The notes beneath the pieces were generated by a model. The model ran no database searches. It saw only the letters and a program-made list of their open reading frames with translations, and had not been told where the DNA came from. The position numbers and the translations under genes are program-made. Of a DNA stretch of 64,000 bases, positions 34,036-41,885 are shown piece after piece (positions within the stretch are counted from its first letter, which is position 1; each line of letters opens with the position of its first letter). The DNA is from JAABRU01 sp041390465. Its GTDB lineage: Bacteria > Desulfobacterota > Desulfobacteria > Desulfobacterales > Desulfococcaceae. The stretch lies in NCBI GenBank assembly GCA_041390465.1, contig JAWKPW010000002.1, forward strand, positions 71,794 to 135,793, in the 5' to 3' direction.

Positions 34036-34861
34036 GGAGGTTCTGATTCCTGTGGGCTTTTCCGTCACAGCGGATGCGCCTGTGATGAGTCAGTCCCCGG
34101 AGGCCGACATCCTGCTGATCCGGAAGGAAAGTGATGAACAGCACCCGGAACAGAGGAACCGTCTGCCGGATGGCATGCGGGAGAGCAGCGCCTCCCATAT
34201 GCTCATTGAGTTCAAATACACCGAATCTGTCAATGAAAATGCCTTTCGCCAGATACTGGGCTATGACACTTTTTACAGACGGACAAACCGGCTGACAGAC
34301 AAAGAACTGCAGTCCTTTGTCATCAGTGCGAAAATTCCGCAGGAGCGTGTTCTCACGGAATTCGGATATGCTCAAACGGAAACGGCCGGGGTTTACCGCA
34401 GCACAAATCCGCTGCTGAAGAAAATTCCGCTCCTGTCTCTCAATGAGCTTTCCAATGAACCGCACAATGTGTATGTCAAATGTTTTGCCAGCCGCAGAAA
34501 GGAGAAGCAGTCGGCCTTTGACACCCTGAGACAGAGCGAACTGAAAAAATTTGATTTTCAGTTTCGGGGTTATGTTGACGGTCTTTGGTGCCTGTGGTTT
34601 GATGCAATAAAAGGAGGATATGACATGAAAACAGAACTGACCCCGGAAAAGATTTCCGAAATGGGAAGAAAATGGTTTGACATGGTTTTTTCCACTCTGC
34701 CCGCAGAAGAGGTGATGTCAAGATACAGACCTGAAGATCGTCTCAAAGGGCTCAGACCCGAAGATCGTCTCAAAGGGCTCAGATCTGAAGATCTGCTTAA
34801 AAATCTCAGACCCGAGGAAATTGAGGCATATCTGAAAAAAATACGGAAAAAAACACAGTGA
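33974..34861 (+). CDS. Rpn/PD-(D/E)xK nuclease-family protein with C-terminal repeats
   Basis: A 295-residue protein of the Rpn (recombination-promoting nuclease) / PD-(D/E)xK transposase-like class. EADILLIRKES and MLIEFKYTES supply the Asp and Glu-x-Lys of the active site. RQILGYDTFYRR follows. The C-terminus has three 27-bp tandem repeats (34,727-34,807) encoding nine-residue units of type RPEDRLKGL, followed by the partial unit RPEEIEAYLKK. Such leucine/charge repeats are typical of the tails of this family. GAGGAAAA precedes the ATG, which lies inside the upstream gene. Confidence 0.75.
   Translation: METSSERPAKQWHRLFVRLIEEVLIPVGFSVTADAPVMSQSPEADILLIRKESDEQHPEQRNRLPDGMRESSASHMLIEFKYTESVNENAFRQILGYDTFYRRTNRLTDKELQSFVISAKIPQERVLTEFGYAQTETAGVYRSTNPLLKKIPLLSLNELSNEPHNVYVKCFASRRKEKQSAFDTLRQSELKKFDFQFRGYVDGLWCLWFDAIKGGYDMKTELTPEKISEMGRKWFDMVFSTLPAEEVMSRYRPEDRLKGLRPEDRLKGLRSEDLLKNLRPEEIEAYLKKIRKKTQ
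34727..34807 (+). repeat. 27-bp coding tandem repeat
   Basis: Three units of AGACCTGAAGATCGTCTCAA followed by AGGGCTC (third unit diverged), in frame, so copy-number change would add or remove nine residues without a frameshift. Confidence 0.85.
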
Positions 34862-34886
34862 AAAAAGAATATATCCCGGTTTTCCC

Positions 34887-35360
34887 ATGAAAAAATTTTT
34901 CCTTATACTCTTTTCAGGCGCAGGAATTTTTTTTCTGCTTTATTCCCCTGCATTGGCCACTCAGCCCCACGGCGCTCCCGAGGGGCTGTATGTGCATCAG
35001 TTGTCCCATCTCTTTTTCGTTTTCTCCATGACAGTTCTCATCTACTGGCTGCGCATGCGGAATCTGGTGCGCGAGATCGGCTGGCGTTATATTCAGTATG
35101 CAGCTTTTTTTTTCATTCTCTGGACATTGGACGCGTTTGCCGCGCATATGCTGGATGAGCAGTTTGAATGGGTGAAAGTGACACGCGTGGATCCCTGGCA
35201 TCTCTGCCTGGATGCTTCCCATGAATGGATCAGCATTTTCTATTATCTCATCAAACTGGATCATCTGCTCTGTGTCCCGGCCATTGTTTTTCTGTATGCA
35301 GGACTGAAACGGCTTTCCGCATCTGCCGGGCCGGAAAAGGGCAAGGGGAAAATCCCATGA
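34887..35360 (+). CDS. Small membrane protein preceding kinase
   Basis: A 157-residue protein with a signal-type N-terminus (residues 1-24, ending SPALA) and transmembrane helices at about 40-58, 72-90 and 120-145. His residues flank the helices (LYVHQLSHLFFVF; WHLCLDASHEWISIFYYLIK). It has no recognised family. Its stop overlaps the kinase start (ATGA), so it may be a sensory input partner of that kinase. Confidence 0.6.
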   Translation: MKKFFLILFSGAGIFFLLYSPALATQPHGAPEGLYVHQLSHLFFVFSMTVLIYWLRMRNLVREIGWRYIQYAAFFFILWTLDAFAAHMLDEQFEWVKVTRVDPWHLCLDASHEWISIFYYLIKLDHLLCVPAIVFLYAGLKRLSASAGPEKGKGKIP

Positions 35361-36526
35361 CTGTCACTGCCCTTCCCATATGGACGGTGGATATGGCCGG
35401 ATCTGTGCTGATGATTCTGTTTTCCTTTTTGTGTCTGCATCATATCCGCTGCCTGAACCGCCGTGATCCGGACAATCTGATTTGGACCTACCTGCTCTGG
35501 GTCTGCTATTTTCTGGCCGGGTTTGCCATTTCCCGCTCTGCCGGACATATCCTCAAACAGATACTCATTGTTTCCCAGTACAGGGAAGTCTGGGAGACCA
35601 TCCGTCCCTACAGCGGAACCATCAACACCTTCATGCTCATTCTGGTGGCAGCCACAACACTTTTTTTTGAGCGTGTCTGGCAGGTGTATCAGAATATTCT
35701 CAATGACCGTCAGGCGCTCCGGTCTGCACACGCCAATCTGCTGCATCTGAATGAAAACCTGGAAAAACGGGTGCAGGAGAGAACCGAAGCTCTGGCCCGG
35801 TCGGAAAAACAGATCGCACAGGCCGACAAGCTGGCTTCCATCGGCCAGTTTTCCTCCGGCATTGCCCATGAAATCAACAATCCCCTGGGCATCATTCTGG
35901 GCTATACGCAACTGCTGCTCCGGGAGGAAAATCCGGAATCCGCAAAATACGAAGATCTGAAAACCATTGAAAAGCATGTGAAAACCTGCAAATCCATTGT
36001 GGAGGATCTGCTCAATTTCGCGCGAAGTTCCAAACCGGTGGAAGGGCCGGTCTGCATTCATGACTGCATGGAGGACGTGCTCATGTTCCTCCAGCACCGC
36101 TCTGCGCCGGATGAAACCGAAATTGTGAAAAACTATGACCGATCTGTTCCGAAAATGATTCTGGATGAAAAAAAGATCAAGCAGGTTTTCATCAATCTGA
36201 TGATGAATGCCATTCACGCGATTGGCAAAAAGGGCAAAATTGCCATCACAACCGCTTATGAAGCGTCCAAAAATCAGGTGCGGATAAAAATAGCGGATAC
36301 AGGCTACGGCATTGAAAAAAAGAATCTGACCAAAATTTTTGATCCCTTTTTCACCACCAAACCCACAGGCGAGGGAACCGGGCTGGGACTGGCCGTGAGC
36401 TATGGAATCATCAAAAATCACGGCGGAGAAATCCTGGTGGAAAGCGAACCGGGCAGAGGTGCTGAATTTGCCATTGTTCTTCCCACGGCCGGAAGAATGG
36501 GACAGTGTGAGGTTTCCCATGAATAA
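35357..36526 (+). CDS. Membrane histidine kinase
   Basis: A 389-residue kinase with three N-terminal transmembrane helices (about residues 10-30, 42-62, 90-112), a coiled coil (NLEKRVQERTEALARSEKQ), a HisKA domain with phospho-acceptor in SSGIAHEINNPLGIILGY, and an ATPase domain (DTGYGIEKKNL, GEGTGLGLAVSYGIIKNHGG). ATG 35,357 is chosen because it overlaps the previous stop and restores the membrane-helical start; an upstream frame exists but lies inside the previous gene. It should phosphorylate the NtrC-type regulator whose start overlaps its stop by 8 bp. The signal is unknown. Confidence 0.9.
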   Translation: MTVTALPIWTVDMAGSVLMILFSFLCLHHIRCLNRRDPDNLIWTYLLWVCYFLAGFAISRSAGHILKQILIVSQYREVWETIRPYSGTINTFMLILVAATTLFFERVWQVYQNILNDRQALRSAHANLLHLNENLEKRVQERTEALARSEKQIAQADKLASIGQFSSGIAHEINNPLGIILGYTQLLLREENPESAKYEDLKTIEKHVKTCKSIVEDLLNFARSSKPVEGPVCIHDCMEDVLMFLQHRSAPDETEIVKNYDRSVPKMILDEKKIKQVFINLMMNAIHAIGKKGKIAITTAYEASKNQVRIKIADTGYGIEKKNLTKIFDPFFTTKPTGEGTGLGLAVSYGIIKNHGGEILVESEPGRGAEFAIVLPTAGRMGQCEVSHE

Positions 36527-37919
36527 ATGCACCATACTCATTGTGGATGATGAACCGGACATGCTCCGCCTGCTCAAACGCAGTCTGGAGCCGGATCTGC
36601 ACTGCCGGGTGGAAACCGAATCCTCTCCCCGGCAGGCCCTGCAGCGTGCTGCATCAGAAAATTTTGATCTGGTGCTTGCAGACATCAAAATGCCGGAAAT
36701 GGACGGGCTGGAACTGCTGGGGCTGATCAAAAAAGACCGGCCTGATCTGACTGTGCTGATGATGACCGGTCACGGAACCATTGAAACTGCAGTGGAGGCC
36801 ATGAAATACGGGGCCTATGATTTCATCACCAAGCCGTTTGACCATGATGCGCTGGTGCTGCGGCTGGAAAAGGCGTTGGAGCGCAGCACCCTGATCAAAG
36901 AAAATATGCGCCTGAAAAAGGCAAGTTCTCCGGAGCATATCTTTCAGAATCTGGTGGGGAAAAGCCCAGTCATGCAGAGGGTGTTTGAAACCATCCGCAT
37001 GGTCGCGAATACGGATCTGACCGTGCTGATTACCGGCGAATCCGGAACCGGCAAGGATCTGACCGCGCGTGCCGTTCACGCGCTCAGTCCCCGCAGCACA
37101 GGCCCGTATGTGGCTGTCAACTGCCCCACTGTGCCGGAGCAGATTCTGGAAAGTGAACTTTTCGGATACAGAAAAGGGGCCTTCACCCATGCCACCCGGA
37201 ACAGAGCAGGACTGTTTCAGGAGGCTGACAGGGGATCGATTTTTCTGGATGAAATCGGGGATGTGAGTCCGGCCATCCAGACCAAACTCCTGCGGGTATT
37301 GCAGGAAAAGGAATTCAAGGCTCTGGGTGACAACCGCATCATCAAAGTGGATGTGCGCATCATTGCCTCCACCAATCAGGATTTGAGGGAAAAAATCCGC
37401 AAAGGGGAATTCCGGGAGGATTTCTTCTACCGTCTCAATGTTCTTCCTGTGCATCTTCCGCCCCTGCGGGAACGGAGAGAGGACATTCCCCTGATTGTCA
37501 GTCATCTGCTGCAAAGGCACGGGGAAAAACTTGGCAAACCCGGTATGCGAATTTCTTCGGAACTCATGGGAATTTTTATGGAACGCCAATGGGAAGGCAA
37601 TATCCGGGAACTGGAAAACACCGTGGTGCGGGGAATGCTTTTTTCCAGCGGAGAGGAAATCCGGCCCGGGGATATCGGATTTGACAAAATCCCGCAGAGC
37701 GGGGAATGCGTGATACCAGAAAAGGATTTCAGGGGGCTTTCCTACAAAGATGCAAAAGAGGAAAACCTGAAGCACTTCAATGAAATTTATATCGGAAATC
37801 TGCTGAAGCAGACCGGCGGCAATGTCACCCAGGCCGCGCAGCTCTGCGGACTGGAGCGCCAGTCTCTGCAGCAGGTCATGCGCCGTTACGGCATTGCCGC
37901 GGATGCGTTTCGGGAATAA
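36519..37919 (+). CDS. NtrC-family sigma-54 response regulator
   Basis: A 466-residue regulator: receiver domain (VDDEPDM, phospho-acceptor in VLADIKMPEMDG, ITKPFD), AAA+ domain (Walker A GESGTGKD, Walker B IFLDEIGD) and a Fis-type HTH (GGNVTQAAQLCGLERQSLQQ). The sigma-54 contact loop is GAFTHA rather than the canonical GAFTGA. It should activate sigma-54 promoters when phosphorylated by the overlapping kinase; targets are not evident. A divergent L1 loop weakens, but does not exclude, sigma-54 activation. Confidence 0.9.
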   Translation: MNKCTILIVDDEPDMLRLLKRSLEPDLHCRVETESSPRQALQRAASENFDLVLADIKMPEMDGLELLGLIKKDRPDLTVLMMTGHGTIETAVEAMKYGAYDFITKPFDHDALVLRLEKALERSTLIKENMRLKKASSPEHIFQNLVGKSPVMQRVFETIRMVANTDLTVLITGESGTGKDLTARAVHALSPRSTGPYVAVNCPTVPEQILESELFGYRKGAFTHATRNRAGLFQEADRGSIFLDEIGDVSPAIQTKLLRVLQEKEFKALGDNRIIKVDVRIIASTNQDLREKIRKGEFREDFFYRLNVLPVHLPPLRERREDIPLIVSHLLQRHGEKLGKPGMRISSELMGIFMERQWEGNIRELENTVVRGMLFSSGEEIRPGDIGFDKIPQSGECVIPEKDFRGLSYKDAKEENLKHFNEIYIGNLLKQTGGNVTQAAQLCGLERQSLQQVMRRYGIAADAFRE

Positions 37920-38121
37920 TGTGCTGAATTGCTGCTCCAATTCCTGACAGCAGACTTTCACCGCTTTGCAGCCTTCCGGCTTTCCGGCAACTCATCCAAA
38001 TCATCCCCTTATGCCAACGGTATGCGTTGATCTGTCCCCTGCGGCAGTGTATAAAGGGATTTCAGAAAATCCGCAGTGTTTGCTCTTTTGCCCTTTGCGG
38101 GTCAAGTGTCTGAACCCGGAT
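37920..38121. other. Short non-coding spacer
   Basis: No gene or terminator hairpin recognised between the regulator gene and the MITE cluster. It contains CTTTTGCCCTTTGCGGGTC at 38,081-38,100, similar to the interior of the type B elements. Confidence 0.5.
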
Positions 38122-38253
38122 TCATACCGATTCTCCTTTGAAACCATGCTTTTTTTACCACAAGGGACACAAAAAAAGGACAGCACTGTCAAAATCTGCG
38201 GAGAATCGGCTTTGCCTTCCGCAACGTATGGTTCAGCAGAGAATTGGTATCAT
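38122..38253. repeat. MITE-like element, type B
   Basis: Starts TCATACCGATTCTCCTTTGA and ends GTTCAGCAGAGAATTGGTAT; interior includes an ACCACAAGGGACAC motif. The same interior type (CCGCAAAGGACAC) is in 48,429-48,583. Shares its right end with the type A element. Confidence 0.7.
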
Positions 38254-38384
38254 ACCAATTCCCCATTGAAAAGATACTTGCAAGCAGGAAAAAAAGAGGT
38301 TTCGTGTGTTCAAAAACCGGATTTTTCGAAAAATCCGGTTTTTCTGAAAAACTTGTGTTTCAGATCAATGGCGAATTGGTATCA
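38250..38384. repeat. MITE-like element, type A
   Basis: 135 bp with terminal inverted repeat ATCATACCAATTCCCCATTG / CAATGGCGAATTGGTATCAT. The interior includes AAGATACTTGCAAGCAGG and the CCGG palindrome at 38,311-38,345. It is nearly identical to 48,295-48,432. Confidence 0.8.
38311..38345. repeat. CCGG palindromic repeat inside type A element
   Basis: AAAAACCGGATTTTTCG and AAAAATCCGGTTTTT around the centre of the element at 38,250-38,384, flanked by TGTTC and TCTGAAAAA. Confidence 0.85.
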
Positions 38385-38387
38385 TAT

Positions 38388-38871
38388 TTTCACAGCCCGA
38401 ACCGATTCCCGCGTGCCGGAAGACCCCTTTCAGATATTCAGCACCATCTTTGCCGAAGGATATTCCTGGAATGTGCTTACGGAAAAAGGGGATTATTGCA
38501 AAGAGGCAGCCCTGGTTTCCACCAAGGCTGCCTTTGGCATGCGGGTGCTGTGGAAAACACCCTGTACGGATCAGTTGATGCGGATAATGGCCTGTCTGCA
38601 TGATCCGGAAAGGGGCTGGTATGAGGGACGGTTTGAACAGAGCGGAGGATATCTGAAAGCCCTTACCATTGAAACCAAGGCCACAGTCCTGGAAGCCCTG
38701 TTGTACAAGGCAAAGGGAAAGATTTTTCCGGGAAACACCCAGCCCGGACTTTATGAAAAAATCATAGCGGAACCTTTCAAAAGAGAGGGAAAATGTTTTC
38801 CGCCTGAACAGAAACCCTGTCCGGAGTCCCCCTTCGCGCGTGTTTCCCAGCCTTCTGAATTTCCAGACTGA
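38388..38871 (+). pseudogene. 3' remnant of a DUF3131-like gene
   Basis: An open frame of about 160 codons begins immediately after the type A repeat. It reads FSTIFAEGYSWNVLTEKGDY, STKAAFGMRVLW, DPERGWYEGRFEQSGGYLK and ALTIETKATVLEALLYKAK, matching the C-terminal half of DUF3131 (glycoamylase-like) proteins. There is no start codon or ribosome site near its left edge; the frame runs back into the repeat. It looks like a gene whose 5' half was lost at the repeat junction. It is convergent with the radical SAM gene. Confidence 0.5.
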
Positions 38872-38874
38872 AGC

Positions 38875-41384
38875 TCACATTTTGGTCACGCGCGCCTGCG
38901 CAAGAGATTCCTCGGAAATGCCGAAGAGTGCCGAAACCGCGTCAGCGGGACGGATCATCTTCCCCGGTTCAGTACGCAGTTCCATTTCGATTTCATCCGG
39001 AGAAATGCGCTCCAGCCGCAGCAGCCCCTCCTTCAAATCCAGTGTTTTTGTCATGCCTTTTTTGTTTGTCCTGCTTACAGGAATTTTCTCTGCCCGGGAA
39101 AAACAGGCAAAACCTTTTTCATCAAAAATTTCATCCCGCAGCCGCAGCCGGTACGTTGCGGATTCCGCTTTTGCGCGCGCGGATTTGGCCGGGGCAATCC
39201 GGCAGTTCAGAACCCGGAGCCCTTCGGGAAGACGGGCATTGAGCAGAGCCGGTACCTCTGCGGGACGGACAGGACCGGTGACTTTCATGAAAAAGCATTC
39301 AGACAGACTTTCCATGCCCACAGGCAGGGGATTCCCAAAAGAAAGGGAAGGCATGGGATGAAAGCCCTGGGAATAGGCAAGCGGTATCCCGGCCGAGCGG
39401 AGGGCCCGCACAAAAAGGGAAACCATTTCCAGATGGCCGAAAAACCGGGCCTTGTCCCGTTTTTCATAAAAAAGCTGAAAGGTAAGGGGCAGGGAGCCGG
39501 CTTCCGGCTTCCGGCTTCCGGCTTCCGGTTTTTGGATTTTTTCCGCAGGAATCTTATCGCATATTCTGGGAGCAAGCGTGTCAAAATCACATACCCCGCA
39601 GAGATTGCACACACCTGTGCGGCAGTCTCCGGTGCTTTCCCCGGTCAGAGCCTTTTCCCACTCTGTTTTCAGAAATTCTTTTGTCACTCCGGTATCAATA
39701 TGATCCCAGGGAAGCGGTTCCTCTGCATCCCGGACGCGGCGGGTGAAAAATTCCGCATCGGTTCCGCATTCCGCAATGGCCTGCTGCCACAGATCAAAGC
39801 GGAAATGATCGCTCCATCCGTCCAGACGGCAGCCTTTTTCATGGGCGTTCACCAGCAGAGCCGACAGTCTGCGGTCTCCTCTGGCCCATAATCCCTCCAG
39901 AAAGCTGATCTCCGGTTTCTGCCATTTGAATCCGACTCCGGGCATTTTCATCAGTTCATCCCGGAGCCGGAAAATTTTTTCCCGCGCCTCCTCAACGGAA
40001 ATCTGCGGAAACCACTGAAAGGGCGTATGGGGCTTGGGAATAAAGGTTCCCACACTGACATTGATTTTCCCTTTTCGGCCTGCGCCTTTGATCTTGCGCA
40101 AATCCCGCACCAGTTCCGCAATGGCCTCAACATCTTCCTGGGTTTCTGTGGGCATGCCAATCATGAAATAGAGTTTGATGACCTGCCATCCGGCTGCGAA
40201 TGCGTCTCTGACTGTGTCAAAAATATCCTGATGCGTGATGTTCTTGTTGATTGCATCCCGCATCCGCTGACTGCCTGCCTCGGGTGCAATGGTGAAACCG
40301 GTTTTGCGCACCTTCCGGATTTGTTCCATCAGTTCCGGGCTCAGGGTTCCGGCCCGCAGAGAGGGAAGGGAAATCGCGGTATGCGAGGCTTCGCATCTGT
40401 CCATAAGCCGGGACATGAGAAAATCAATGCAGGAATAATCGCCTGTGCTCAGGGAAAGAAGGGATATGTCTTCATATCCTGTGGATGCCAGCGCGGATTC
40501 AGAAAGGGAAAGAAGGGTTTCCGGGGAACGTTCCCGCACAGGCCGGTAGATCATTCCTGCCTGACAGAAGCGGCATCCCCTTGTGCATCCCCTGGCCACT
40601 TCCAGACGGAGCCGGTCATGCACCGGTCTTCCAAAGGGAACCACAGGTGCATCCGGAAAGGGGGCTTTGTCCAAATCCGGCACAGCCGCGCGCTTTGCCG
40701 AAGCATAATCCGGAAATCGGGGAGAAAGAGTCTGAAAACCGTTTTCATCATAACCGGGCACAAAAAAGGAAGGGATATACACCCCCTGAATTCGTGACCA
40801 TTGTCTCAGCAGATCTTCCCGATTTTTTTTTCCGGATTCTTTCCATTTCAGCCAGACTTCTGCCATTTCCGCAATGACAGATTCTCCGTCCCCGATCACC
40901 ATGGCATCAAAAAAATCCGCGACCGGTTCGGGATTGCAGGTGCAGGGTCCGCCCGCGATAATCGGGATGGGATTCACTGCGCTCCATGACCGGAAAGGAA
41001 GGCCGCAAGATCCAAGAATGGTGAGAATATTGGTGTAATTGAGTTCATAAACAGACCAAAGACCCGATGATGTCAAACTCGTGCATGGGGGGTTCCGGAT
41101 TCCAGACTTGTCAGCGCCAGTCCCACGAAGATCAGACCGGGCCTCCATGTCGGCTACGGGCGCAAAACCCGTTCTGCGAAATTTCCGGACCGGTTCTCCA
41201 GAATATGGCAGAGAATCTGTATGCCGAAATGGGAAGTGCCGATTTCATACAAATCCGGAAAAGCCAGAGCAATGCGAAACTTGCTGTATCCGGATCTTTT
41301 CTGACCGTGTTGATCTCTGTGCCCAGATAGGCGGGAGAGTTTTCCGCCAGAGGGCAATATGTCTTGCATGTTTGTGTATTTCAT
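38875..41384 (-). pseudogene. B12-binding radical SAM protein with DUF2344 domain (N-terminus frameshifted)
   Basis: An open frame of 757 codons (38,875-41,148) includes the radical SAM core: GCTRGCRFCQAGMIYRP (CxxxCxxC), then GYEDISLLSLSTGDYSC and IAPEAGSQRMRDAINKNI. It ends in a DUF2344 domain (FQLFYEKRDKARFFGHLEMV, QGFHPMPSLSFGNPLP). The true start is at 41,384 in another frame (MKYTNMQDILP, FRIALAFPDLYEIGTSHFGI). Three or four indels between 41,075 and 41,340 break the B12-binding N-domain. This is the TIGR03960 family, of unknown reaction. Frameshifts begin exactly where the second noisy tract begins, so the gene is probably intact in the organism. Confidence 0.8.
39497..39528. repeat. 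Heptanucleotide repeat in radical SAM gene
   Basis: Four CCGGCTT units plus CCGG, encoding KPEAGSRKPEAGS in the linker between the radical SAM and DUF2344 parts. Seven-base units shift the frame on slippage. Confidence 0.85.
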
Positions 41385-41631
41385 GGTATCTTTATACTCC
41401 TTGTATTACGATCCGAAAAATAATCAGGCAGTAAAAAAATGAACCGGAAGCGGCAAACCCCTCCGGTCCGTTCTGGCGGATGTATCGGGAATGGAAAGCA
41501 AATACCGAAACCTGAACCTCCGGGAATTGAGAAATGCCGATAAAATACAGACTATAATCATCAGGAGAAGAAAATACAAATTTCCCCGGCAGAAAAAAAC
41601 AAGAATAATGCAGTCAAAAGTCTTTCAGATA
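41385..41631. other. Divergent intergenic region, upstream half
   Basis: About 250 bp between the radical SAM start and the acs promoter. No gene or clear operator recognised. Confidence 0.4.
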
Positions 41632-41660
41632 TTGACAAATAATCCTACATAAAATATAAT
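41632..41660 (+). promoter_or_regulatory. Consensus sigma-70 promoter of the acs cluster
   Basis: TTGACA (41,632-41,637), 17-bp spacer, TATAAT (41,655-41,660): perfect consensus. Transcription should start near 41,667, leaving an untranslated leader of about 220 nt before acsD. Confidence 0.8.
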
Positions 41661-41667
41661 GTTCCGT

Positions 41668-41747
41668 CTGTATTATGAGAAGTTATGTAAACGCAGTGCT
41701 TTTGCGGATCACCTGAATCCGATGGAATATTTCAGGTGCATAATACA
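41668..41747 (+). ncRNA. Structured leader RNA, candidate riboswitch
   Basis: Starting at the predicted transcript 5' end, TGTATTATG (41,669-41,677) pairs perfectly with CATAATACA (41,739-41,747). Enclosed are a short hairpin CGCA-GTGCTTT-TGCG (41,692-41,706) and a longer one, CACCTGAA/TTCAGGTG (41,710-41,738), with TCC-GAT-GGA at its tip. The 3' strands of the last hairpin and the closing stem abut, as in a coaxially stacked three-way junction. It does not match the cobalamin, TPP, purine, THF or c-di-GMP aptamer consensus as I remember them. An intrinsic terminator follows 40 nt downstream. Confidence 0.5.
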
Positions 41748-41787
41748 AACAGGGACCTTTGAAGAAAGGAGGACGAATCATTTTTGA

Positions 41788-41822
41788 GGGCAAAGGGTAT
41801 GAAACTCTGTTGCCTTTTTTTT
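41788..41822 (+). terminator. Intrinsic terminator in acs leader (attenuator candidate)
   Basis: GGCAA-AGGGT pairs with ACTCT-G-TTGCC (one G-U pair, one bulged G), followed by eight T. It lies 64 bp before the acsD start and downstream of the promoter, so read-through must be allowed or regulated. A CCTTT-GAAG-AAAGG hairpin at 41,756-41,769 overlaps an AAAGGAGG sequence just upstream; an open frame from there to 41,893 has no standard start codon. Confidence 0.6.
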
Positions 41823-41885
41823 GGGTTCATCATTTGTCGGGCTTGAATCAATCACATGTCAGAACATCCGGAAGGAGGTACGAAC

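Noticed and set aside
35261..36730. 489-codon minus-strand open frame
   Set aside because: Antisense to the histidine kinase, whose motifs are unambiguous on the plus strand.
37966..38387. N-terminal 140 codons of the frame that ends in the DUF3131 fragment
   Set aside because: They translate MITE type B and A elements, including the CCGG palindrome, so they are not a real N-terminus.
41668..41747. Known riboswitch class (TPP, cobalamin, purine, THF, c-di-GMP)
   Set aside because: ACCTGAATCCGATGG superficially resembles part of the TPP motif, but the CTGAGA element is missing; no cobalamin GCCACTG or GEMM core was found. Decided from memory of consensus sequences only.
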